Shown: positions 8,945 through 18,700, numbered from the stretch's first letter. The stretch is DNA of 64,000 nt from Desulfopila_A sp964446655 (GCA_964446655.1 CAYUPL010000001.1:1-64000), one strand, 5' to 3'. Translations and numbers: made by a program. The notes: generated by a model not told the origin, from the letters alone.

Positions 8945-9080
8945 TACACTAAACCCAGGATTTAATTAGAAGAGAAAATCGAAACATTAGAGAATGCAAG
9001 CGCATGGTACCATTATTTTGAGTTATCATCAGGTTAATTTTATCTCCACAATATTGCTTTTTGAATAAATCCGGTTTTAC

Positions 9081-9157
9081 GACAACCTACATTCGATACA
9101 GGTGGGTCATTCCGGCCGGGATAAGGTTGGGGTGAATGCAATGAAGCCCAACGTTGT
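9081..9157. repeat. Repeat family B, copy between leuA and the UDP-xylose synthase gene
   Basis: GGTTGGGGTGAATGCAATGA followed by AGCCCAAC (9125-9152) is an almost perfect inverted match of 28452-28480, and the preceding block 9082-9105 (ACAACCTACATTCGATACAGG) resembles 28499-28516. It sits just after the leuA stop and might act as a transcription stop, since no other hairpin is seen there. Confidence 0.55.
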
Positions 9158-9165
9158 TGCCTGCC

Positions 9166-10842
9166 CTATTTTGTTGCTCTGTTCAGGCTGCTGAGGACCG
9201 CCTTGATAGAAGAAACTATTATATCGGTGTCTATGCCGGCGCCCCAATACCGTTTACCGTTGGGCAATTCTACTTCTATATAGGTTACCGCGGTGGCACT
9301 GGAGCCGGAGTTTAGGGCATGCTCATGGTAGCTGCATAGAACGAAGGGACCGACAACCTCTTCTTTTAAGGCGTTGCAGAAGGCATCCAGCGGGCCGTTG
9401 CCGGATGCGGTAAGTGTTTTCTTCTCGCTGTAGACAGAGAGAAAGGCCTCGATCTGTGCTGAAGATTTCCCGGAATCGAAATGGCGCTTGACAACATTAA
9501 AACCTTTCAGATCATAGGGCTGCATACAGGAAAGATACTCCTGAGTAAAAGCACTCTCGATTTCGTGACCCTGCAGTTCCCGACCAAATTTATCAGTCAT
9601 TTTCTGGATCACCGTGCCAAACTCCGGCTGCATGGCTTTGGGCATCTTGAAGCCATATTCTTTATCCATTATGTAGGCCACACCACCCTTGCCCGACTGG
9701 CTGTTGATTCGAATAATCGATTCATAGGTTCGGCCTACATCGCTGGGATCGATGGGCAGATAGGGAACGGCCCAGACACTGCCTTGGTTTTTTTCCGCCA
9801 GATCCATCCCTTTTTTTATAGCGTCCTGATGAGAGCCGGAAAAGGCCGTATAAACAAGTTCTCCGGCATACGGCTGACGAATGGGAACTGGAATTCTGGT
9901 GATCCGTTCGTATACATCCACCAGACTGTTGATGTTTCTGAAGTCGAGGTGAGGATCGACCCCTTGAGTATACATATTGAGAGCAAGGGTGACGATATCG
10001 ACGTTGCCGGTCCGCTCCCCATTGCCGAAAAGCGTTCCCTCCACTCTCTGGCCGCCCGCCATTAAGCCGAGTTCGGTTGCCGCCACGGCACAGCCTCTGT
10101 CGTTGTGAGTATGGAGTGAAATAATGGCGCTGTCTCTGTTTTTCATATTGCGGCAGAACCATTCAATCTGATCGGCGTAGATATTGGGTGTGGACATCTC
10201 CACAGTAGCAGGCAGATTAATGATAACGGGATTTTCCGGTGTCGGCTGCAGTACATCCATGACCGCCTCACAGATTTCCAGGGCAAAGTCAAGTTCGGTA
10301 CCGGTAAAACTCTCGGGTGAGTACTGGTAGCGAAAGCTGGTGTCTGGATATTTTTTCTCTTCCTCCTTGAGGATGCGTGCTCCACGAACACCTAGCTCGA
10401 TGATCTCTTCCCTGCTCATTTTGAAAACGATGTCTCGTTGTAAAATGGAGGTGGAGTTATAAAGATGAACGATGACTTTCTTTGCCCCCTTAACGGAGGC
10501 AAATGTTTTGTTGATGAGATGTTCTCTGGCCTGGGTCAGCACCTGTATTTCCACATCTTCAGGAATAAGATTATCATCGATCAGTTTTCTGGTGAAGTCG
10601 AATTCCACCTGGGAGGCTGATGGAAAACCAACCTCGATCTCTTTGAAGCCGGTTTTGGTAAGAAGCCGGAACATCTCAAGTTTTTTTTCAAGACTCATGG
10701 GTTGAACAAGCGCTTGATTACCGTCTCGCAAATCGACGCTGCACCAGGTCGGCGCCTGTTCGATTCGGCTGGAAGGCCACATCCTGTCGGGCAAATCCAC
10801 CTGTGGATATGGTCTATATTTACTTAAAGATTCCGGATTCAT
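9166..10842 (-). CDS. leuA: 2-isopropylmalate synthase
   Basis: First committed enzyme of leucine synthesis, condensing acetyl-CoA with 2-ketoisovalerate. 558 residues, the long LeuA type that begins with PYPQVDLPDRMWPS. Metal ligands and catalytic residues are visible in WCSVDLRDGNQALVQPM (about residues 34-50) and in the HTHNDRGCAVAA block (about residue 243). The C-terminal 130 residues form the leucine-binding regulatory domain (GNGPLDAFCNALKEE, then SSATAVTYIEVELPNGKRYW). ATG 10842 has AAGGAG upstream. Transcription is probably controlled by the attenuator at 10938-11082, and the divergent ilvBN makes the precursor. No leuCDB genes follow in this window. Confidence 0.95.
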   Translation of the reverse strand: MNPESLSKYRPYPQVDLPDRMWPSSRIEQAPTWCSVDLRDGNQALVQPMSLEKKLEMFRLLTKTGFKEIEVGFPSASQVEFDFTRKLIDDNLIPEDVEIQVLTQAREHLINKTFASVKGAKKVIVHLYNSTSILQRDIVFKMSREEIIELGVRGARILKEEEKKYPDTSFRYQYSPESFTGTELDFALEICEAVMDVLQPTPENPVIINLPATVEMSTPNIYADQIEWFCRNMKNRDSAIISLHTHNDRGCAVAATELGLMAGGQRVEGTLFGNGERTGNVDIVTLALNMYTQGVDPHLDFRNINSLVDVYERITRIPVPIRQPYAGELVYTAFSGSHQDAIKKGMDLAEKNQGSVWAVPYLPIDPSDVGRTYESIIRINSQSGKGGVAYIMDKEYGFKMPKAMQPEFGTVIQKMTDKFGRELQGHEIESAFTQEYLSCMQPYDLKGFNVVKRHFDSGKSSAQIEAFLSVYSEKKTLTASGNGPLDAFCNALKEEVVGPFVLCSYHEHALNSGSSATAVTYIEVELPNGKRYWGAGIDTDIIVSSIKAVLSSLNRATK

Positions 10843-10937
10843 AAGAGTTTTTCTCCTTCCATTTTGAAATATTTTTTAAACAGTAATCTGAACTTCCGGA
10901 CCGCTGTCACTTCGGTCTCACCGGCAACCAGAAAAAC

Positions 10938-10974
10938 AAAAAAAAAGCCACGGTTCCTACGAACCGTGGCTTTT
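10938..10974 (-). terminator. Attenuator terminator of leuA
   Basis: On the minus strand AAAAGCCACGGTTC, loop GTAG, GAACCGTGGCTTTT forms a perfect 14-bp stem followed by further T residues: a textbook intrinsic terminator lying about 95 bp before the leuA start and just after the leucine-rich leader peptide. GCCACGGTTC in its 5' arm can alternatively pair with GAACTGCGGC at 11024-11033 (one mismatch, one G-U), which would be the antiterminator. Confidence 0.85.
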
Positions 10975-10998
10975 CGAGTTGCTTGGAGTGTATATGTC

Positions 10999-11082
10999 TT
11001 ACATCACAGATCTCCCCTCAACCGCCGCAGTTCGCGCTGGCGTTTTCTCTAATAGCAATAGTAGAGCGAGGGATAAGGCCAT
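10999..11082 (-). CDS. leuL: leu leader peptide of the leuA attenuator
   Basis: A 27-codon open frame on the leuA strand encoding MALSLALLLLLEKTPARTAA then VEGRSVM. Seven of the first eleven residues are leucine, with five in a row, using mainly TTA and CTA codons, as expected for a ribosome-stalling sensor of charged leucyl-tRNA. The stop codon lies 25 bp before the terminator stem. CCCTC inside the leucine codons can pair with GAGGG about 45 bases later, giving the protector stem that forms when the ribosome does not stall. The weak point is the absence of a clear Shine-Dalgarno sequence before the ATG. Confidence 0.8.
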   Translation of the reverse strand: MALSLALLLLLEKTPARTAAVEGRSVM

Positions 11083-11183
11083 AATATTAAAAATCGCTTA
11101 AGTAGTATTTGTTGTTTCGTAATACGACTCGACCACACCTTTCTAGTAATGGCTCTGTCATAGTGCTTTCGAAGCTAGGTTTA

Positions 11184-11212
11184 AAAATACACACCATACC
11201 TGAAGATTGCAA
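11184..11212 (-). promoter_or_regulatory. Possible leuA promoter
   Basis: On the minus strand TTGCAA and TATTTT are separated by 17 bases, about 100 bp before the leader peptide start. Each hexamer matches the sigma-70 consensus at four of six positions, so this is only a plausible candidate. Confidence 0.35.
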
Positions 11213-11305
11213 GTCTGTTTTCGCATAAAACCTGCTGTTTCTGTAAAAATAAACTGGGCTGGAACCACAAAAGCGGCAAGTAACCGCGCTATCGAGCACT
11301 AAGTG

Positions 11306-11334
11306 TTGACATCCTTTCTCTTCACTTCTATATT
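11306..11334 (+). promoter_or_regulatory. Promoter of ilvB
   Basis: A perfect -35 TTGACA and a -10 TATATT (five of six) with the optimal 17-bp spacing, 88 bp before the ilvB start. The leader between it and ilvB has no evident hairpin or leucine/valine-rich peptide, so ilvB does not appear to share the leuA-type attenuation. The rest of the divergent region 11083-11421 holds nothing else I can name. Confidence 0.75.
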
Positions 11335-11421
11335 TTATCAGTCACGAGGAGACCATACAGAGGATACTATCCCTATCACTAAGTCCATACACAAAATTTC
11401 TCAATCAAGGACAATGCAGTT

Positions 11422-13122
11422 ATGAGTAAGATGAGAGGTTCCCAGGCTATTGTCAGATGTCTTCAGGAAGAAGGAACCACAACCATCTTTGGCTTTCCAG
11501 GTGGTGCCGTTTTAGATCTCTACGATGCCTTGTTCAAGGCTGATATTCAACATGTTCTAGTGCGCCACGAACAGGGCGCCGTTCATGCCGCCGATGCCTA
11601 CAGCAGAACAACCGGCAAGGTAGGAGTTGCGCTGTTGACCTCCGGTCCGGGTGCTACCAACGGAGTAACCGGCATTGCCACTGCCTATATGGACTCGATT
11701 CCCATGGTAGTGCTCACCGGCCAGGTGCCGACCAAACTTATCGGCAACGACGCCTTTCAGGAAGTGGACATTGTCGGCATAACAAGACCCTGCACCAAAC
11801 ATAATTATCTGGTCAAAAGTACCGATGAACTGGTTCCCACGCTGCGGGAGGCCTTCCATATAGCCAAGACAGGAAGACCCGGACCGGTTCTGGTGGACTT
11901 GCCCAAAGATGTTGTTGCCGGCATGTGCAGCTATACGCTCAAGGAAGAGGTACGGATGCAGAGCTATCAGCCCAACTACCTGCCCCACAGCCGCCAGGTT
12001 GAAAAGGCCTGCAAACTGATACGGCAGGCGAAACGACCGGTGCTTTATGTCGGTGGCGGAGTTATCCTCTCCGGCGCCAACAAGGAACTCACCGAGCTTG
12101 CCGTCAAGCTGAATATTCCTGTGACCATGACACTGATGGGACTTGGCGCGTTTCCGGGCAGCCATACTCTCTCCATGGGCATGCTCGGCATGCACGGCAC
12201 CTACACCGCCAATATGGCCGTGGCGGAATGTGACCTGCTTATTGCCGTCGGAGCACGTTTTGATGACCGGGTCACCGGTAAACTCGATGAGTTTGCCACC
12301 AAGGCCAAGGTTATTCATATTGATATCGACCCGACCTCCATCAGCAAAAACGTCAAGGTCGATGTTCCTATTGTAGCAGACTGCAAGACAGCGCTGACGG
12401 CCATCAATACTCTTTTCGACGAGGACAAAAGCATCTCTGTCTCCGACGAGGCGCAAAAGCATATGGAATGGCTGCAGATCGTTCAGGAATGGTCCACTAA
12501 ACACCCGCTGTCCTATTGCACCGCCGACAACATTATCAAGCCGCAATATGTTGTCGAGATGCTTGACAAGCTCACCGGAGGCAATGCCATCATCACCACC
12601 GAGGTAGGTCAAAACCAGATGTGGGCAGCTCAGTTCTATCGCTTTAATCAACCGAGAAGATTTATCACCTCGGGTGGCCTGGGAACCATGGGGTACGGGT
12701 TACCGGCGGCGATCGGCGCCCAGATAGCTTTCCCGGAGGCATGCGTCATCGATATAGCAGGTGATGGTTCCATCCAGATGAATATTCAGGAACTGGCCAC
12801 GGCCAGGCAGTATAACTGCCCGGTAAAGGTCGCTATTCTCAACAACGGCTTTCTCGGCATGGTTCGCCAGTGGCAGGAACTGTTTTACGACAAGCGCTAC
12901 TCCTCGACAGTGATGGATATCTCTCCCGATTTTGTCGAACTGGCGAAAGCCTATGGCGCTGTGGGATTGCGAGCCACCAGACCAGAAGAGGTCGAGCCGG
13001 TTATCAAAGAGGCGCTGGCAACCAAAAATACTGTTCTGATGGACTTTGTAGTTGCTCCGGAAGAAAGTGTTTATCCCATGGTTCCGGCAGGTAAGGCCAA
13101 TACCGAAATGCTGTTGGTATAG
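11422..13122 (+). CDS. ilvB: Acetolactate synthase, large (catalytic) subunit
   Basis: The thiamine-diphosphate and FAD enzyme that makes acetolactate or acetohydroxybutyrate, first step of valine, leucine and isoleucine synthesis. 566 residues in three domains: the N-terminal TPP-pyrimidine domain with the activating glutamate in VRHEQGAVHAADAYSR (about residue 49), the central FAD domain, and the C-terminal TPP domain with GDGSIQMNIQELATARQ and NNGFLGMVRQWQELFY, which fixes it as biosynthetic ALS. AGGACAATGCAGTT precedes the ATG. The small subunit gene ilvN follows 80 bp later. Divergent from leuA, which uses the downstream keto acid. Confidence 0.96.
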   Translation: MSKMRGSQAIVRCLQEEGTTTIFGFPGGAVLDLYDALFKADIQHVLVRHEQGAVHAADAYSRTTGKVGVALLTSGPGATNGVTGIATAYMDSIPMVVLTGQVPTKLIGNDAFQEVDIVGITRPCTKHNYLVKSTDELVPTLREAFHIAKTGRPGPVLVDLPKDVVAGMCSYTLKEEVRMQSYQPNYLPHSRQVEKACKLIRQAKRPVLYVGGGVILSGANKELTELAVKLNIPVTMTLMGLGAFPGSHTLSMGMLGMHGTYTANMAVAECDLLIAVGARFDDRVTGKLDEFATKAKVIHIDIDPTSISKNVKVDVPIVADCKTALTAINTLFDEDKSISVSDEAQKHMEWLQIVQEWSTKHPLSYCTADNIIKPQYVVEMLDKLTGGNAIITTEVGQNQMWAAQFYRFNQPRRFITSGGLGTMGYGLPAAIGAQIAFPEACVIDIAGDGSIQMNIQELATARQYNCPVKVAILNNGFLGMVRQWQELFYDKRYSSTVMDISPDFVELAKAYGAVGLRATRPEEVEPVIKEALATKNTVLMDFVVAPEESVYPMVPAGKANTEMLLV

Positions 13123-13202
13123 CCTTATTATATGAACATCTTTCACACCGCAGAAAAGTCCCCGGCTTTTTTGTCTATGATCGAACCTTTTCAGGCAGCC
13201 TC

Positions 13203-13685
13203 ATGAAACATACCATTTCCGTCCTTTTAACGAATAAACCAGGCGTTCTTTCACGGGTGACCGGTCTTTTCAGTGGACGCGGCTTCAATATCGAAAGCCT
13301 CTGTGTCGCCGAAACACTCGACCCCGGCGTCTCCTGCCTTACTCTGGTGACCAAGGGCGACGAGACCATCGTTGAGCAGATCACCAAACAGCTGCATAAG
13401 TTGATTGACGTCATTAAGGTTTCCGACATCAGTGAGCAGGAATATGTCGAAAGAGAGATGGTTTTGATCCGGGTTAAAGCGGAGTCTCACACCAGAGCCG
13501 AGGTGCTGCGCATAATTGATATCTTCCGTGCCAAGGTTGTCGATGTCAGCCCGAAAAGCTATGCCATCGAGGTGACCGGTGCCGCATCGAAGATAAGTGC
13601 GTTTATCGATATCCTGCGCCCCATCGGCATTAAGGAAATCGTCCGTACGGGGACCATTGCCATGCTGAGGACAAAAAACAAATAA
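13203..13685 (+). CDS. ilvN: Acetolactate synthase, small (regulatory) subunit
   Basis: Regulatory partner of IlvB that stimulates the catalytic subunit and gives valine feedback inhibition. 160 residues, the usual length. The N-terminal ACT domain is clear: HTISVLLTNKPGVLSRVTGL, then FSGRGFNIESLCVAET; the C-terminal part (VERELVLIRV-like EMVLIRVKAESHTRAEVL) is the second conserved domain. The small size fits the IlvH/IlvN single-ACT type. In many related genomes ilvC follows directly; here a 133-bp gap leads to psd instead. Confidence 0.95.
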   Translation: MKHTISVLLTNKPGVLSRVTGLFSGRGFNIESLCVAETLDPGVSCLTLVTKGDETIVEQITKQLHKLIDVIKVSDISEQEYVEREMVLIRVKAESHTRAEVLRIIDIFRAKVVDVSPKSYAIEVTGAASKISAFIDILRPIGIKEIVRTGTIAMLRTKNK

Positions 13686-13818
13686 GGCCGCAGCGGGAAA
13701 GACGTGCTCCCGATACCGGCATATACAGCGAATATGGCTAATCGCGTACCACAACCGTTTTTAGACTGACGCATCACAAGATTCTCCTGTCGATTTTCTC
13801 AACTCCGAAGGTACTCGT

Positions 13819-14466
13819 ATGAAAGCACCTCAAGTTCCAGTCGCTCAAGAAGGCTACCCCTTCATTCTCTTTTCCGCCTTTGCAACCCTGATATTTGCGC
13901 TGGTCGGTCCGGCCTGGATCGCCTGGATCGGCTTGGCTGCAACCACCTTTATCCTGTGCTTTTTCAGAGACCCTGAGCGATTCGTCCCTCCCCAGCCCCA
14001 TGCGGTCGTCTCCCCTGCGGATGGCAAAGTTCTCCGAGTCGAAAAGATCGCCAACCATGACCTTTTTGACCAGGAAGTTTTTAAGATATCGATTTTCATG
14101 AATGTTTTCAATGTCCACGTTAACCGCATCCCTCTCTCCGGCAAGGTGACGCGCATTACCCATAATCCCGGCAAATTTTACTCTGCCGACAGCGACAAGG
14201 GTGGCCTGCTCAATGAAAACTGTATCACCGTTGTGGAGACAGACGATGGGGTTAAAATCGCCTTTGTCCAAATCGCCGGGTTGATCGCCAGAAGAATTAT
14301 CAACTGGCTGGACCGTGGAGATCAGGTCGACAAAGGAAGACGTTTCGGCTTAATCCGTTTTGGCTCGCGGGTGGATGTCTATCTGCCGGCAGACAGCGCC
14401 ATCGCCGTTGCACAAGGCGATAAAGTTCGTGCAGGGGAAACAATTATCGGCTATCTCTCCCTGTAA
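13819..14466 (+). CDS. psd: Phosphatidylserine decarboxylase proenzyme (short type)
   Basis: Makes phosphatidylethanolamine from phosphatidylserine. The proenzyme cleaves itself to create a pyruvoyl cofactor. 215 residues places it in the short, archaetidylserine-decarboxylase-like class. Residues 20-55 form two hydrophobic segments that hold it on the inner membrane. CFFRDPERFVPPQPHAVVSP (about residues 52-72) and NVFNVHVNRIPLSGKV are family signatures, and the RFGSRVDVYLP motif near residue 183 contains the Gly-Ser cleavage site. It follows ilvN by 133 bp. The usual partner pssA is not next to it. Confidence 0.93.
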   Translation: MKAPQVPVAQEGYPFILFSAFATLIFALVGPAWIAWIGLAATTFILCFFRDPERFVPPQPHAVVSPADGKVLRVEKIANHDLFDQEVFKISIFMNVFNVHVNRIPLSGKVTRITHNPGKFYSADSDKGGLLNENCITVVETDDGVKIAFVQIAGLIARRIINWLDRGDQVDKGRRFGLIRFGSRVDVYLPADSAIAVAQGDKVRAGETIIGYLSL

Positions 14467-14542
14467 GGGCGGTATGGCATTAAACTCTTTCCGGACATCT
14501 TTAGCTATTTTTGCCAACACATAAAGCAAAACGGTATACTTT

Positions 14543-15136
14543 TTGCGCATTATCAGTGGTATAGCAAGGGGACTGCAGCTCAGCACCCCTCCAGGGAAAA
14601 GCAGGACCATCCGTCCTACTTCCGACAAAGGCCGTGAAGCACTTTTCTCTATTTTAGGCCGGCAAGTGGTTGGGGCAGTGGTTCTTGATCTGTATGCCGG
14701 TACAGGAGCTCTTGGCATTGAAGCTCTGAGTCGCGGAGCCGCCGCGGCACTTTTTGTTGATAACAGTAAAGCATCACTGACCTTGCTCTCCAGGAATATC
14801 GCCATCTTTGAAAAGTGTATCGGTCGGAGCAACACAGCTGTGCCGACCGCCAAGGTTATCAAGGCGAATCTTGAAAAGGGTCTCCCCTCATTCATCACGG
14901 CAAACAGAGCAGACAGACACCTCTTTGATATTATTTTTATGGATCCGCCCTATGACAAGGGACTGGCTCTGACAACCCTGCAACATCTCGATGGCCTTGA
15001 GATATTTTCTCCAGACTGCCTGGTTGTAGTGGAAGAGAGAGCAAACGTGATATTGCCCCAGGATTTGACACATCTTCAATGTAGCGATACACGCAGATAC
15101 GGCGACACCGCTTTCTGGTTTTACAGGACCATGTGA
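14543..15136 (+). CDS. rsmD: 16S rRNA (guanine966-N2)-methyltransferase
   Basis: Methylates G966 of 16S rRNA during 30S assembly. 197 residues, typical length. The start is TTG: the encoded MRIISGIARGLQL is the conserved family N-terminus and no ATG or GTG gives it. RPTSDKGREALFSIL is the second family block, VVLDLYAGTGALGIEALSRG the SAM-binding motif (about residues 47-66) and IIFMDPPYDKG the catalytic DPPY motif. coaD follows 39 bp later, a pairing seen in very many bacteria. Confidence 0.94.
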   Translation: MRIISGIARGLQLSTPPGKSRTIRPTSDKGREALFSILGRQVVGAVVLDLYAGTGALGIEALSRGAAAALFVDNSKASLTLLSRNIAIFEKCIGRSNTAVPTAKVIKANLEKGLPSFITANRADRHLFDIIFMDPPYDKGLALTTLQHLDGLEIFSPDCLVVVEERANVILPQDLTHLQCSDTRRYGDTAFWFYRTM

Positions 15137-15175
15137 TGCCATATCCAACCATCAACCCTCAAACAAAAGCGAGCT

Positions 15176-15667
15176 ATGGAACCCGGCACAGTTATTTATC
15201 CAGGAACATTTGACCCTATCACCAATGGTCATCTTGACATTGTCAACCGCGCTTTGAATCTGTTCGACAGAGTTATTATTGCTCTGGCCATCAATCCAGG
15301 CAAGGCTCCCATGTTCACTCTGCAGGAACGTACCAGCATGATCAGGGCCTGTTATCCCGACAGTAATTCAAGAGTAGAAATTGAGCCGGTCAGTGGTCTT
15401 CTGGTAAATTTTGCCAAAAAAAGAAAGGCCAAGGCAATTGTCCGTGGCCTGCGGGCTGTTTCCGATTTTGACTATGAGTTTCAGCTCGCCTTGATGAACC
15501 GGAAACTTGAACGAGAAGTGGAAACCATTTTCCTTATGTCGGGTCTGCGCTGGATTTATATCAGCTCGTCCATCATTAAAGATGCCGCCAGACATGGCGG
15601 CAATGTCCACGACCTGGTTCCCTCGCATGTCGAAGAGATGTTGAAGAAAAAGTTCTCCGAACTATAA
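15176..15667 (+). CDS. coaD: Phosphopantetheine adenylyltransferase
   Basis: Penultimate step of coenzyme A synthesis, joining 4'-phosphopantetheine and ATP. 163 residues, standard. The nucleotidyltransferase motif is IYPGTFDPITNGHLDIV (about residues 7-23), VRGLRAVSDFDYEFQLALMN is the phosphopantetheine-binding block and ISSSIIKDAARHGG the C-terminal ISSS motif. Last gene of the plus-strand run ilvB-ilvN-psd-rsmD-coaD. The CoA pathway also serves the many acyl carrier proteins in this window. Confidence 0.96.
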   Translation: MEPGTVIYPGTFDPITNGHLDIVNRALNLFDRVIIALAINPGKAPMFTLQERTSMIRACYPDSNSRVEIEPVSGLLVNFAKKRKAKAIVRGLRAVSDFDYEFQLALMNRKLEREVETIFLMSGLRWIYISSSIIKDAARHGGNVHDLVPSHVEEMLKKKFSEL

Positions 15668-15741
15668 GTTTGAGTTTTTGGGAGTATTATATCGGAGACA
15701 GTCCGAGGTAAATAGACCATTTTGATCAGAATGTAGGAACG

Positions 15742-15770
15742 TTGCCGGGCTTGGTTTGCCAGCCCGGCAA
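15742..15770. terminator. Inverted repeat between convergent genes
   Basis: TTGCCGGGCT and AGCCCGGCAA form a perfect 10-bp stem with a 9-nt loop, between the ends of coaD and the large acidic protein gene. Neither side has a T-run, so it is a weak bidirectional terminator candidate. Confidence 0.45.
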
Positions 15771-15779
15771 ACCGAGGTG

Positions 15780-18700
15780 TTACTCTCTTCTTCTGCCTTT
15801 GAGGATCTCCTCTTTCAACTCCCGTAATTCCGTATGAAACGCGGCTTTAAGCTGATCCAGCTCCGCTTTCATTATTGAGGAAACCTTCTGCATCATTATG
15901 TCATTACCGATCTCATCGACTTTTTTTGACATTTCATCCAACCCCGCAGCAACCGGCGATTGAGGTTGATCAGCAGCAAAATCGTGGTCGAGTACAGGTG
16001 CTTCGGCCACCTCCTGTTGGGGCTGAACGCTCTCCTCTTTCGGGGCTGATGTTCTGTCGATTAATCTTGCCTGCCACTGCAGAACCTTGCTTGTCTCATT
16101 AAGGACCGCTTCCTGAATCTCATTGCTGTTTGCCTGACCCCTCACGCAAAGTTCAAGCTTGTCAAAGATAGAAAGGAGCAGTCTGTTGGCTTCAGCATCT
16201 GCATCATAGCGGTATCTTTCGATATGAGCAGTTACTGTCGACAGCAGCTGCACAAAGGTCCGCTCAGCCGGTTTATCGAGCCAGGAATGGCGTAATGTAG
16301 TGATCTCTTCGTTAAGACCATCTAAGATAGCATCATCTATTTCAAGACCGAGCGAAACAATACAGTTTCTCAAACTTTGTAGAACATCAGAGGCAGGAAT
16401 ACCGTCCTGATGTAACACATAGGCGCTCTCCTCTTCCTCTTCAATTTCCTTGACCGGTTGCTCTGCAACAGGCTTTTTTGCCGGTATATCAAATCCAGGG
16501 CGTGTCTTTTCGACAAAAGGAGCATTGGCCAGAATTGTTGTACCGAAAGAATCAGCCTTGTCGTAGTCTTTCTCTTCTTCAGCTTCTTCGTCAAAGGAGA
16601 TCTCTTCGCCAAGATCTTCTCCCTCCTCAACTGCTTCAAAGACGACCTCGTCCTCAGAACTATCTGCAGCATGGGGGTCTTCAACAGCGATGATAAAATC
16701 TTCGTTGCCTTCGGGGTGGGTAATTATGTCTTCATCACCGGCTATTTCGCCAAACCGGGCAAGCAACTCATCTGATGATGGGTAACCGGAGGGGATTTTC
16801 CCAGCGGTAACGACACTGTCTTCTGCATCGAGAACAGCTTCTAGTTCTTCTGCTGAAACTTCAGGGATTGAATCTTCCGTATAATCGCTAAATTCAGGGG
16901 CAAGATTTTCAGCCATTTCTTCTTTGAACAGATCGGTATCTGCATCATCATCACCGAGAAGGGCAAGTATTTCCTCATCCTCTTTCTCTTTATCCGACAC
17001 ACCATATACCTCTCCAGGAAACTCTTCTATCTCGTCGCTGGGTATTTCCCGGAAAACGTCTTCCTCAAAATCGAGTCGTTCTTCGGTGTGCTCTGTTCTG
17101 AACTCATCGTCTTCTTCCGGTTCTTCGGCCACCTTGAAGACATCGGCATCAGGTTCGTCAATCTCTTCGATTACCTGGAATGCAGTAGGATCAAGCTCCT
17201 CCTCAGACTCTTCTTCTGCCTGAAAAGCGGCAAGTTCACGTTGTTCTTCAGACTCTTCTTCCGTTTTCTCTTCCTCGGTACCGAAGAATTCGTCAAACCT
17301 GTCGCTGATATCTGCTTCCGCACCGTCATCGACATCCTCGGAGAACGCTGCAGCAGAATCATCATCGGTTGCTAATGCAGGGGCCAGCTCACCGTCTTCA
17401 AACGGCAGCTCTTCTTCTTCCGAATCATCATCTTCCGGAGTTTCTACATCGACACCGCGTAAAACCTCGGTTTCTTCTAATGGTTCATCATCTGTTTCTC
17501 TATCGTCGCCGAACAACTCACTAAAGCCATCACCAACATCGTCTGCCGCCATATCTCCATCGGCAGGTATTTGCTCTTCCTCTTCTTCAGGAGTAAAGAG
17601 CTGATCATCATCTTCTCTCATTGCGGCCGGCTCTTCTTCGACTTCTTGAGTCTCATCTTCTCCTTCACCACTCAAAGCCGGAGCAATTTCTCCTTCATGG
17701 AACGGCAGCGGCTCTTCACCCGATTCATCATCTTCCAAAGTTTCAACTTCAACACCTTTCAGTGCCTCATCAGCACTTTCAGGTACTGTTTCCGGTTCAG
17801 CTTCTCCGAAAAAGTCAGCCAGCCTGTCCTCAATATCCGCCGCCTCGGGTGCAACTGCATCTTCAGTTGAGATATCGGTTGCCAACGCGGAAGCGTCTCC
17901 CGCAGCAGGAGTTTCAGCCTCCTCTTCTTCTTGAGACTCTTCACCAAAAAAGTCTTCCAGCCCATCTTGAATTTCGCTTTCGTCTCCAAAGGCCGATTTC
18001 TCGGAATCTTCTTCACCACTATCGGTCAACGCCGGTGCATACTCACCACCGACAAACGGAAGCAGCTCTTCTTCGATATCATCATCCGTGTCAGACTCCA
18101 CATCAGTACCCGGAAAAGCTTTGGTTGCAATATCATGTTCTTCAGATTCATCAAAGAAATCATCCACTTTATCGGCAAAAACAGCTGGAAAATCTTCGTC
18201 GGGTTCATCATCGATCGCCAGAGCAGGGGCGAATTCACCATCTTCTACCAATAAAGGCTCTTCGTCTGAATCGTCATCCGCATCCGATTCTACATTCACT
18301 CCTTGCAAAGCGATCTCGGCATCGAGTTCGCGGGTCACTTCTTCGTCGGGCTCTTCAAACAGTCCCTCAAGGCGACTCTCCATCTCTCCTGCTATACTTG
18401 CATCAACCCGCTCCGGCAGAACCCCTTCTTCAGCGTCATCAAAATACTCGTCAACAACATCATTTTTATCCGGAGATTCTTTTTCCGCCAGCAACGCTGC
18501 CTCCTGTTCTTCCTGAAAACCATGCACATCTTCAGGAACATCGGCGAAGGCCGGCTGGATTTCCGCATCACTGAAATCTTCTTCATCCTCATCAGCAGGA
18601 GTGGTTTTGGCAATTGCCTCAGGAGAAATAGTACCGGCTATAATTGCCTTAAACGTATTGAATTTTTCCACCTCCGGGAACAGGATATCCTTCTCTGCCT

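Noticed and set aside
11087..11299. 70-codon frame upstream of the leu leader peptide
   Set aside because: Ends just before the leader and has no leucine run or ribosome binding site; the leader at 10999-11082 explains the attenuator better.
11557..12651. 364-codon open frame opposite ilvB
   Set aside because: Antisense shadow of ilvB; no known motif and no ribosome binding site.
17621..18574. 317-codon plus-strand frame across the acidic protein gene
   Set aside because: Extremely His/Arg/Leu-rich low-complexity translation of the acidic repeat region in the wrong frame.
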